Positions 57,339 through 64,000 of a stretch of DNA of 64,000 bases are shown here, piece by piece (the stretch's first letter is position 1; each line of letters begins with the position of its first letter). The position numbers were made by a program, and so were the translations under genes. Location of the stretch: assembly GCF_001431425.1 (NCBI RefSeq), contig NZ_LDJG01000004.1, forward strand, positions 1-64,000, written 5' to 3'. This stretch comes from Stenotrophomonas nitritireducens (GTDB lineage Bacteria; Pseudomonadota; Gammaproteobacteria; Xanthomonadales; Xanthomonadaceae). A model generated the notes under the pieces. The model was given only the letters and a program-made list of their open reading frames with translations. It was not told the DNA's origin and ran no database searches.

Positions 57339-57498
57339 GGGGGCTCCGGGGGCACCGCCGCGAACGCAGCGGGCAGGAAAATGGGGCGTATTGTGCGCCT
57401 TGCGCAGGCCGCTGTCGAAATCCCCGATGGCATCCGTTCAGCTGTGATATCCGGCGGCGGCCGGCGAATCACCCGGCATCGTCCCCCTTGCGACCGTC

Positions 57499-58008
57499 AT
57501 GGCCCCGTCCCAGCCGCTTCCCGAGCCCCCGGCCCGCTTCACCGAACTGCTGCAGCGCCATCGCGGCATCCTGGTCAAGGTGGCCGGCAGCTATGCGCGC
57601 CAGCGCGAGGACCGCGAGGACCTGGCCCAGGAGATCGCCGCCCAGCTGTGGCGGGCGTGGCCTGGCTACGACCCGGCACGGCCATTTTCGACCTGGATGT
57701 ACCGGATCGCATTGAACGTGGCGATCTCGCAGCTGCGCGGCCGGGCCCGGACGCCGACGCTCCAGGCCGCCGCCGACGACCCGCTCGACACCCTGCCCGA
57801 CCCGGCCGCGCACGACCCCGACCGGGCGCAGCAGGTCGAACGCCTGTACCGCTTCATCCATGCCCTGCCGCCGCTGGACCGCGCCCTGATGCTGCTCCAT
57901 CTGGAGGAGTGCCCGCAGCGCGAGATCGCCGAGGTGCTGGGCCTGAGCGCGACCAATGTCGCCACCAAGATCGGCCGCCTGAAAGCGCGCCTGCGCAACG
58001 AACTGTGA
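57499..58008 (+). CDS. ECF-family RNA polymerase sigma factor
   Basis: The 169-residue protein has sigma region 2 (FTELLQRHRGILVKVAGSYARQREDREDLAQEIAAQLWRAW... FSTWMYRIALN, about 14-75) and region 4 (LPPLDRALMLLHLEECPQREIAEVLGLSATNVATKIGRLKARLRN, about 123-169). The downstream gene, 20 bp away, encodes a two-to-four-helix membrane protein that could act as an anti-sigma factor. No zinc (HCC) motif is visible there. Target promoters are unknown. It is divergent from deaD across about 160 bp. Confidence 0.92.
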   Translation: MAPSQPLPEPPARFTELLQRHRGILVKVAGSYARQREDREDLAQEIAAQLWRAWPGYDPARPFSTWMYRIALNVAISQLRGRARTPTLQAAADDPLDTLPDPAAHDPDRAQQVERLYRFIHALPPLDRALMLLHLEECPQREIAEVLGLSATNVATKIGRLKARLRNEL

Positions 58009-58027
58009 CCCAACCGAGGACGCCCCC

Positions 58028-58684
58028 ATGGAACCGGATGAACTGAGGACCGCCTGGCAGGCCCTGGCCCGCCACCTGGAACGGCAGCAGGCGCTGGACC
58101 TGCAGTTGCTGCGCGTGCAGGCCAGCCGCCGCCTGCACGACCACCTTGCCCCGTTGCGGCGCGGGCAATGGCTGCAACTGGCGTTCGGCATCGGCCTGGT
58201 CTTGCTCGGCATCGCCTGCTGGCAACGCAACCTCGAGGTGCCCGCCTATCTGGCCGCCGGCATCGCCGTGCATGCCTTCGGCGTGCTGACCGCTGCGCTG
58301 GCCGGCATCGTGCTGGACCGGCTGCGGCGCCTGGACCCCACCGCCCCGGTACTGGAACTCGAGCAGGGCCTGGGCCGGCTGCGCCGCCTGCAGGCGCTCA
58401 ACGGCATGCTCGCCGGCTGGTCATGGTGGGTGATGTGGGTCGTGGTGCTGGTCGCGCTGGGCGGCATCGCCGGCATATCCGCCTGGCCGGGCATGGCGCC
58501 GTGGTTCGCGGCCTGCGTCGGAACCGGCCTGCTCGGCTGGCTGGGTACCGCGGCGCTGTACCGCTGGGCGCGGACCTCGCCGCGACCGGGGCTGGCGCGC
58601 CGCGCCGAGAATGCGGTCAGCGGCTACAGCCTGCGCCAGGCGCAGGCGGTGATCGAGGAACTGCGCCGGTTCGAACAGGAGTGA
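58028..58684 (+). CDS. membrane protein, possible ECF sigma partner
   Basis: The 218-residue protein has a soluble N-terminal helical region (about 1-45; LRTAWQALARHLERQQAL) and four hydrophobic helices (about 48-66, 72-97, 137-157, 160-180). A C-terminal amphipathic helix ends IEELRRFEQE. It sits 20 bp after an ECF sigma gene, with CGAGGAC before its ATG. An anti-sigma role is inferred from position only. No ASD/HxxxCxxC motif is present. Confidence 0.72.
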   Translation: MEPDELRTAWQALARHLERQQALDLQLLRVQASRRLHDHLAPLRRGQWLQLAFGIGLVLLGIACWQRNLEVPAYLAAGIAVHAFGVLTAALAGIVLDRLRRLDPTAPVLELEQGLGRLRRLQALNGMLAGWSWWVMWVVVLVALGGIAGISAWPGMAPWFAACVGTGLLGWLGTAALYRWARTSPRPGLARRAENAVSGYSLRQAQAVIEELRRFEQE

Positions 58685-58741
58685 CGAGCAGGACGTATCC
58701 AGCGCGGGCGATAATCGCCCTCCTTCCCCACCGGCATCCCC

Positions 58742-58963
58742 ATGCAGACCATCGATTTCGAACTGGACCGCGAATACGTGGAACTGAAACAGCTGCTCAA
58801 GCTGACCGACCTGGTGTCCAGCGGCGGCGAGGCCAAGATGATCATCGGCGAAGGCCAGGTCCGCGTAGACGGCGAGGTCGAACTGCGCAAGGCCTGCAAG
58901 ATCCGCGCGGGCCAGCAGGTGGCGCTGGGCGAGGTGCGGATCCGCGTGCTGGCCGCGACGTAG
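58742..58963 (+). CDS. ybcJ: S4-domain RNA-binding protein YbcJ
   Basis: The 73-residue protein consists of a single S4 domain. IDFELDREYVELKQLLKLTDLVSSGGEAK leads into the RNA-binding loop IGEGQVRVDGEVELRKACKIRAGQQVAL. YbcJ-type proteins are thought to bind structured RNA and associate with ribosomes. Start and length fit the family well. Confidence 0.9.
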   Translation: MQTIDFELDREYVELKQLLKLTDLVSSGGEAKMIIGEGQVRVDGEVELRKACKIRAGQQVALGEVRIRVLAAT

Positions 58964-58973
58964 CAGTGGTGGC

Positions 58974-60155
58974 TCAGAAGCTCGCGCGCTGGGTCAGGTG
59001 CGCGGCGATCATCTTCCTGAAGGGCGCCACGCCGTGCGCGGCGCGCAGCGCGGCACCGCGCAGCAGGCGGGCCGGCAGGCGGCTGTCGTTGTACAGCGTG
59101 GCGATGGCATTGGTCGCCTCGTAGAGCGGCCAGGTCGCCAGCCTGTGCCCGCGCTCGTAGCGGGCCAGTACGGCAGCGGCGCCGATGTCGCCGCCGCGCG
59201 CGGCCGCGGTGGCGACCTCCTTCACCAGCCGCTGCTGGCTCTGCAGGCCGAAGTTGAAACCATGCGCGGTGACCGGATGCATGCCCACTGCGGCATCGCC
59301 GGCCAGCGCATAGCGGTGCGCGGCGAAGCGGTGCGCGTACACGCCGACCAGCGGATAGACATGGCGCGCGCCCACCGGCCGCATCCGGCCCAGGCGCTGC
59401 TCGAAGAAGCCGGTGACGGCGTTGCCGAACGCCGCATCGTCCATCGCCATCAGTTCCTGGATCCCCTGCGGCGGCAGGGTGATCACCGCCGAACACTGCT
59501 CGCCCGGCAAGGGCAGCATCGCCAGCGTGCGGCCGTAGCCGAACCACTCCCAGGCGGCGTGGTGGTGCGGCTGCTCATGGTCGAGCCGGCACACCAGCAT
59601 CGACTTGCCGAAGTCGCGCATCCGCGCGCCGATGCCCATCATCCGCCGGGTCGCCGAGAAACGGCTGTCGGCGGCCACCACCAGTCGCGCCGACAGGCGG
59701 CGGCCATCGTCGAGCACCACCGTGTTGGCCGCATCGCCGGTCTCGATCGCGGTCACTTTCGCGCCATCGACCAGCTCCAGTCCCGCCTGCCCCTGCACTG
59801 CCTCCCAGGCGGCGCGACGGATCAGGTGGTTCGGGACGAGCCAGCCCAGCTCGTCCACGTTCTCGTTGCCGGCGGCGAAACCGAGCGCGAACGGGGAGGC
59901 GCCATTCATGACCCGGGCGCTGCGCAGCGGCGATACCTGGGCCGGGTCCAGGCGCTCCCACAGGCCCAGCCCGCGCATGATCTGCCGCGATGCGTGGGTC
60001 AGCGCGATCTCGCGGCCATCGAAGGCCGGTTCGGCCAGCGCCGCGGCCGGCTGCAGTTCGACCAGGGTCACCGACAGCCCCGTATCGGCCAGCCCCCGCG
60101 CCAGGCACAGCCCGGCCGGACCCGCACCCACCACCAGTACATCGACAGCCCGCAT
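58974..60155 (-). CDS. UbiH/UbiF/Coq6-family FAD-dependent hydroxylase
   Basis: The 393-residue flavoprotein has the N-terminal ADP-binding motif VDVLVVGAGPAGLCLARGL (about 3-21), a DG-like segment in the middle (DSRFSATRRMMGI), and the C-terminal GDAAVGMHPVTAHGFNFGLQ FAD/substrate signature. This clan hydroxylates ubiquinone precursors. The sequence is closest in style to UbiM-like single hydroxylases reported in some proteobacteria, but assigning a ring position needs alignment. The start at MRAVDV has AGG upstream, and an ATG 15 nt earlier is possible. Confidence 0.85.
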   Translation of the reverse strand: MRAVDVLVVGAGPAGLCLARGLADTGLSVTLVELQPAAALAEPAFDGREIALTHASRQIMRGLGLWERLDPAQVSPLRSARVMNGASPFALGFAAGNENVDELGWLVPNHLIRRAAWEAVQGQAGLELVDGAKVTAIETGDAANTVVLDDGRRLSARLVVAADSRFSATRRMMGIGARMRDFGKSMLVCRLDHEQPHHHAAWEWFGYGRTLAMLPLPGEQCSAVITLPPQGIQELMAMDDAAFGNAVTGFFEQRLGRMRPVGARHVYPLVGVYAHRFAAHRYALAGDAAVGMHPVTAHGFNFGLQSQQRLVKEVATAAARGGDIGAAAVLARYERGHRLATWPLYEATNAIATLYNDSRLPARLLRGAALRAAHGVAPFRKMIAAHLTQRASF

Positions 60156-60299
60156 CTTCCGCCTCCGCATTCCGTGTCCGGCACAGCCTACGACCCGCGC
60201 GCGGCACCGGCCTTGATCCGGATCATGCGCTGCGGAGATCACCCGGCTCGATCCTGCGCCCCTGACCTCAGGCGCCGACCTGCGGGACCAGCCGGGACC

Positions 60300-61430
60300 T
60301 CACAGTCCGCCGCGGCGAGGCTCCAGGGTCGCTGCCGCCGGCGCCACCCCCGGCAAGGGCGCGGCTTCGACCGGCATTTCCAGCAGCGCCGTGTCGATTT
60401 CCGAAAGCGGGCTCTCGTCCGGGCAGGTCTCGTCCGGGAAACCAAAATGCTCCTTGAGCGCCTGCCCGCAGTTGGTGACGGCCTCCAGGTCGGCCCCTTC
60501 CACCTTGCACTGGCGGTCGAAGGCGATAAGGAACGCATCCTTGCGGCGCACGAAATCGTCGCCGCATTTGCGCATCTGCTTGATCCGCTCCAGGTCGTCC
60601 TGCACCGCATTGGTCCCGTCCAGCCCGTACTGTTTGAGCTCCTCGCGGGTGAGCACGCGCAGGCTGCGGTTAGGCACGGTCATCATCAGGTCGGCCACGC
60701 CCACCGCCACGCCGTTGCGCTGCAGGTAGTCCTTCACGTTGTCGTAGACCTCGTGCAGTTCCTTGTTCAGCTCGGCACGCGAGGTCGCGGTGGAGCTGAT
60801 GCGCATCATCCGGTGGATGCCGACCTTGCCCGAGATCAGCCGGTTGTCGCCGGCGGCCAGCACGAACACGCAGGCGCTGTGGCAGATGGAGCCTTCGCGC
60901 ACCCAGATGGTCCAGCCGGCCTCGCCGATGCTGTCGCCGGCGACGATCGCCGCTTCCACCTGGCCGCCGCTGGAATCCAGGTCGAGCACGCGCTTGCCGA
61001 TCTTCAGCGCATCGGCCACCACCGCCAGGCGCGAGACCATCGCGGCGAAGGAGGGGTTGATCTTGCCGGCATAGCGCACCCGCACCAGCCCACGCTCGCG
61101 GCACGGCTCCAGCGCGGCATCGAGGGTCTTTCGGTCCAGCGCCTCCAGCGCGGCGCCGTCGCCGACCTCGCCGGTGTAGTCGGTATCGCAGCTGACCCAG
61201 GCCTTGCCGTTCTCCAGGGTCACTTCCGGCCAGGCCTTGTCCCGCGCCGGCTTCACCGGCGGCGGCGGCGGCGGCGCATCGGCCGCGTTGATCGACACCA
61301 TGTGGTCGCCATCGGCAGCCAGTGCCGCGGCCGGGTCGGCGGCGACGACCGGCTTGCCCTTGTCGGCGGGATTGCAGGCCAGCAGCCCGACACACAGCAG
61401 CAGCGGCGACCACCAGAATCTGCGCAACAT
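60300..61430 (-). CDS. periplasmic lipoprotein with ClpP-like fold
   Basis: The 376-residue protein has a lipoprotein signal peptide (VGLLAC, Cys about 19), a Pro7 linker and a ClpP/crotonase-like domain (about 70-290). The domain carries LDLDSSGGQVEAAIVAGDSI and GSICHSACVFVLAAG, where Ser next to Cys resembles the nucleophile elbow, and GIHRMMR (possible catalytic His). Related predicted periplasmic proteins (COG3904-like) are annotated as ATP-independent proteases without proof. A Cys-rich C-terminal half suggests disulphides. Confidence 0.8.
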   Translation of the reverse strand: MLRRFWWSPLLLCVGLLACNPADKGKPVVAADPAAALAADGDHMVSINAADAPPPPPPVKPARDKAWPEVTLENGKAWVSCDTDYTGEVGDGAALEALDRKTLDAALEPCRERGLVRVRYAGKINPSFAAMVSRLAVVADALKIGKRVLDLDSSGGQVEAAIVAGDSIGEAGWTIWVREGSICHSACVFVLAAGDNRLISGKVGIHRMMRISSTATSRAELNKELHEVYDNVKDYLQRNGVAVGVADLMMTVPNRSLRVLTREELKQYGLDGTNAVQDDLERIKQMRKCGDDFVRRKDAFLIAFDRQCKVEGADLEAVTNCGQALKEHFGFPDETCPDESPLSEIDTALLEMPVEAAPLPGVAPAAATLEPRRGGL

Positions 61431-61581
61431 GGAGAACGATCGGATCCGTACGATGGCGCCGCGCGCCGGGGAACGGACAGTCTAGTGCGCATTGCCGCTC
61501 CCGCCGCAATGCCTCCTGAACTGACGATCCGTCATGAGCATTGATGTCCGGAAACGGCCAGTACGCACCTGCCGCCGGGCC

Positions 61582-61587
61582 TAGACT
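61582..61587 (+). promoter_or_regulatory. -10 box at the alkA start codon
   Basis: TAGACT ends 7 nt before the alkA ATG, the spacing expected for a leaderless transcript. No ribosome binding site is visible. A -35 element at the right distance is not consensus. Confidence 0.45.
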
Positions 61588-61594
61588 GGGCGCC

Positions 61595-63064
61595 ATGAAC
61601 GGTCCCGCCCTGCCCAGCCACGAACAATGCGAACAGGCCCGCCTGGCCCGCGATGCGCGCTTCGACGGGCTGTTCTTCACCGCCGTGCGCAGCACCGGCA
61701 TCTACTGCCGGCCGGTATGCCCGGCGCCGCCGCCGCGCCGCGACAACGTCAGTTACTACCCCACCGCCGCGGCCGCGGCTGCGGCCGGCTACCGTCCGTG
61801 CCTGCGCTGCCGGCCCGAACTGTCGCCGGACGATGCCAACTTCATGCAGGACCACACCCTGCACCGCGCGTTGGCGCTGCTGGACGAAGGCATCCTGCAG
61901 GACCAGCCCGCCGCCGCGCTGGCCGAGGCGATGGAGTTGAGCGCGCGCCAGTTGCAGCGGCTGTTCGTGGCCCGGCTCGGCGCGACGCCCGCGCAGCTGC
62001 ACGCCACCCGCCGCCTGCTGCTGGCCAAGCAGTTGCTGACCGAAACCCACCTGCCGGTCACCGAGGTGGCGCTGGCGGCCGGTTTCAACAGCCTGCGCCG
62101 CTTCAACGCCGCCTTCCTCGCCGGCTGCGGCATGCCGCCAAGCGCGCTGCGCAAGCGCCACGGCGCGGTGGCCGGCGGCGAACCGGTGCTGCGGCTGGCC
62201 TATCGCCCGCCGCTGGATTTCCCGGCGATGCTCGCCTTCCTGCGCAAGCGGGCGATCCCCGGCATCGAACGCATCGACGCCGGCAGCTACCAGCGCGTGA
62301 TCGTCGCCGACGGCCGCGCCAGCCTGATCCGGGTCAGCGCCGATCCGAAACGTCCGGAGCTGCGCCTGCAGCTGGGCACCACTGATGCGCGCGCGATCCC
62401 GGCAATCGTGGCGAAGGTTCGGCGCGTGTTCGACCTCGATGCCGACCTGGCTACCGTCCATGCCTGCCTGGTGCACGAACCGCTGCTGGCGCGCGGCATC
62501 GCCCGGCGCCCGGGCCTGCGCATCCCCGGCGGCTGGGACGGCTTCGAGGTCGCCGCGCGCGCCGTGCTCGGCCAGCAGGTCAGCGTCGCCGCGGCCACCA
62601 CGCTGGCGCGACGGCTGGTCGACCGGTTCGGACACGTCCTGCCGGACATGCCCGACGGCCTGGACCGGCAATTCCCCACGCCCGCCGTACTGGCCGAGGC
62701 GCCACTGGAAAGCATCGGCCTGCCGCGCACCCGTGCGGCCACCCTGCGCGCGGTGGCGCTGGCCTGCGCCGAAGGCCGGCTGGAATTCAGCCGCTCGCAG
62801 ACCCTGGAACAGTTCGTCCACCAGGCCACCGCCCTGCCCGGCATCGGCCCGTGGACCGCGCACTACATGGCGCTGCGTGCGCTGGGCATGCCCGACGCCT
62901 TCCCCGCCGGCGACCTCGTGCTGCAGCAGGTACTGGGCGAAGGCCAGCGCCTGAGCGAACGCGCCACCGAGGCCCGCTCGCAGGCATGGCGTCCCTGGCG
63001 CGCCTACGCCGTGCTCCACCTCTGGCACCTGGCCGCAGAACCGAACAAGGAACCCGGGCAATGA
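61595..63064 (+). CDS. alkA: Ada-type zinc/AraC domain fused to DNA-3-methyladenine glycosylase II
   Basis: The 489-residue protein joins three modules. The first is an Ada N-terminal zinc domain with four Cys (GIYCRPVCP, CLRCRPE, about 45-85), whose first Cys in Ada accepts methyl groups from phosphotriesters. An AraC-type HTH follows (about 95-190; FNSLRRFNAAFLAGCGMPPSALRK). The third module is an AlkA glycosylase with the HhH motif LPGIGPWTAHYMALRALG and catalytic Asp in FPAGDLVLQ. The fusion probably senses methylation and excises alkylated bases. The stop overlaps the ogt ATG. Confidence 0.92.
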   Translation: MNGPALPSHEQCEQARLARDARFDGLFFTAVRSTGIYCRPVCPAPPPRRDNVSYYPTAAAAAAAGYRPCLRCRPELSPDDANFMQDHTLHRALALLDEGILQDQPAAALAEAMELSARQLQRLFVARLGATPAQLHATRRLLLAKQLLTETHLPVTEVALAAGFNSLRRFNAAFLAGCGMPPSALRKRHGAVAGGEPVLRLAYRPPLDFPAMLAFLRKRAIPGIERIDAGSYQRVIVADGRASLIRVSADPKRPELRLQLGTTDARAIPAIVAKVRRVFDLDADLATVHACLVHEPLLARGIARRPGLRIPGGWDGFEVAARAVLGQQVSVAAATTLARRLVDRFGHVLPDMPDGLDRQFPTPAVLAEAPLESIGLPRTRAATLRAVALACAEGRLEFSRSQTLEQFVHQATALPGIGPWTAHYMALRALGMPDAFPAGDLVLQQVLGEGQRLSERATEARSQAWRPWRAYAVLHLWHLAAEPNKEPGQ

Positions 63065-63570
63065 CCCTCTACTACGACCGCTTCGACACTCCCATCGGCC
63101 CGCTCACCGTCGCCGCCGATGCCACCGGCCTGCGCCACATCCTGTTCGCGCAGAACCGCCATGACGCCAAGGGCCGCGAGCAGTGGCGGCACGACCCGGC
63201 CGCCGTCGCCGAACCGCGCCGGCAACTGCTGGACTACCTGCATGGCCGGCGCCGCGGCTTCGATCTGGCGCTGGCGCCGGTCGGCACCGAATTCCAGCTG
63301 CAGGTCTGGCATGCGCTGGCCGAAATCCCGTTCGGCGGCACCTGGAGCTATCGCCAGCTGGCGCAGCGCATCGGCCGTCCCACCGCGACCCGCGCCGTGG
63401 GCGCCGCCAACGGCCGCAACCCGCTGCCGATCGTGCTGCCCTGCCACCGGGTGATCGGCAACGACGGCACGCTGACCGGTTTCGGCGGCGGCCTGCCGAC
63501 CAAGGCGGCGCTGCTGCGCCTGGAAGGCATCGGCAACGATGGCGCGCGGGTCGGCGACCTGTTCGGCTGA
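63061..63570 (+). CDS. ogt: methylated-DNA--[protein]-cysteine S-methyltransferase
   Basis: Ogt removes methyl groups from O6-methylguanine by suicidal transfer to a Cys. The 169-residue protein has the MGMT N-terminal beta domain, FQLQVWHALAEIPFGGTWSYRQLAQRIGRPTATRAVGAANGRNP, and the catalytic PCHRV with Cys about 128. FGGGLPTKAALLRLEG closes the family signature. It overlaps alkA by 4 nt, so the two alkylation-repair enzymes are co-expressed. Confidence 0.96.
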   Translation: MTLYYDRFDTPIGPLTVAADATGLRHILFAQNRHDAKGREQWRHDPAAVAEPRRQLLDYLHGRRRGFDLALAPVGTEFQLQVWHALAEIPFGGTWSYRQLAQRIGRPTATRAVGAANGRNPLPIVLPCHRVIGNDGTLTGFGGGLPTKAALLRLEGIGNDGARVGDLFG

Positions 63571-63611
63571 GCATTCGACCGATCCGGGAAAAAGCCCGGG
63601 TCAAAAGTCGT

Positions 63612-63629
63612 ATTCGTCGCGTAACGAAT
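63612..63629. promoter_or_regulatory. palindrome upstream of the phosphodiesterase gene
   Basis: ATTCGT, CGCGTA, ACGAAT forms an 18-bp symmetric element, 18 bp before the lipoprotein ATG and overlapping the expected -35 position of a TATCAT -10 box (63636-63641). Position suggests an operator. The regulator is unknown. Confidence 0.45.
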
Positions 63630-63647
63630 GCCGCCTATCATGGGGGA

Positions 63648-64000
63648 ATGGTTTCCTTCCGCTTCCCCGTCGCGGCCCTGGCCTGCGCCCTGCTCGCCGC
63701 CTGTGCCACGACACCGGCACCCTCCGCCTCCGCGCCGCCCACCGTCCTGCTGCTGTCCATCGACGGCCTGCGCGCGGACATGATCGAGCGCGGCTACAGC
63801 CCCAACCTCGCCCGCCTCGCCCGCGAAGGCGTGCGCTCGGTCGGCATGTCGCCGTCCTATCCCTCGCTCACCTTCCCCAACCACTACACGCTGGTCACCG
63901 GCCTGCGCCCTGACCACCACGGCATCATCCACAACAGCATGCGCGCCGAGGACCTGGGCGACTTCCGCCTCGACGACCGCGACGCGGTGACCAACCCGGC
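63648..64000 (+). CDS. NPP/alkaline-phosphatase-superfamily phosphodiesterase lipoprotein (partial)
   Basis: The first ~117 residues are in the window, and the 3' end is missing. A lipoprotein signal (ALLAAC, Cys about 19) is followed by the nucleotide pyrophosphatase/phosphodiesterase core. LLLSIDGLRADMIERGY contains the first metal Asp, and SYPSLTFPNHYTLVTGLRPDHHGI contains the nucleophilic Thr and substrate Asn. Xanthomonas NPP is a close model and hydrolyses nucleotide diesters. The ATG lies 6 nt after TATCAT, with GGGGGA between. Confidence 0.9.
   Translation, partial: MVSFRFPVAALACALLAACATTPAPSASAPPTVLLLSIDGLRADMIERGYSPNLARLAREGVRSVGMSPSYPSLTFPNHYTLVTGLRPDHHGIIHNSMRAEDLGDFRLDDRDAVTNP

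Overview
The window is GC-rich chromosomal DNA from a gammaproteobacterium, almost certainly a member of the Xanthomonadaceae (Lysobacteraceae), close to Xanthomonas, Stenotrophomonas or Pseudoxanthomonas. The assignment rests on three things. Protein sequences and gene order match that family: map-glnD-dapD-yffB-dapE divergent from rpsB-tsf, and frr-uppS-cdsA-dxr-rseP-bamA-lpxD-fabZ-lpxA-lpxB-rnhB-dnaE-accA. Several intergenic palindromes have a GTAG/GCAG-type head and a GGAGCGGC core. Many diguanylate cyclases are present. The genus cannot be fixed from the sequence alone.

Layout. (1) 0.1-7.0 kb, minus strand: a decayed GGDEF fragment, then dapE, yffB, dapD, glnD and map. The last three are translationally coupled, and DapD carries a Lys/Ala/Pro-rich N-terminal extension. 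(2) 7.1-28.5 kb, plus strand: a housekeeping block. It holds rpsB-tsf, an HDOD-GGDEF gene, pyrH, frr, uppS, cdsA, dxr, rseP, bamA, the lipid A genes lpxD-fabZ-lpxA-lpxB, rnhB, dnaE and accA, and it supplies translation, isoprenoid, phospholipid, outer-membrane and DNA-replication functions. (3) 28.6-37.1 kb: mixed accessory genes. These are hemJ, a methyltransferase, an intracellular PHB depolymerase, a broken DUF2798 gene, a PadR/HAAS pair, a periplasmic cyclophilin, an EamA transporter, two small conserved unknowns, a DUF4349 lipoprotein and a GFA-family protein. (4) 37.2-45.3 kb, all plus strand: a DUF885 lipoprotein followed by eleven short, individually spaced genes (SHOCT, membrane unknown, secreted unknown, MAPEG, VOC, SnoaL-like, CsaA, DUF6868-like, DUF1801-like, TMEM175-like, DUF1993). 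(5) 45.4-57.3 kb: an ABC exporter, a serine hydrolase, a second VOC protein, DUF72, an EamA transporter, two more GGDEF proteins around rluF, and the DEAD-box helicase deaD. (6) 57.5-64.0 kb: an ECF sigma factor with a membrane partner, ybcJ, a UbiH-family hydroxylase, a ClpP-like lipoprotein, an alkA-ogt alkylation-repair operon, and the start of an NPP-type phosphodiesterase lipoprotein cut by the window edge.

No phage, insertion sequence, CRISPR array, rRNA or tRNA gene was recognised. I did not find a convincing undescribed multi-gene system. The most unusual items are the DapD extension, three genes broken by apparent single-base indels (true decay or assembly error), a family of REP-like palindromes, stacked perfect palindromes between bamA and lpxD, and the block of short orphan genes at 39-45 kb.
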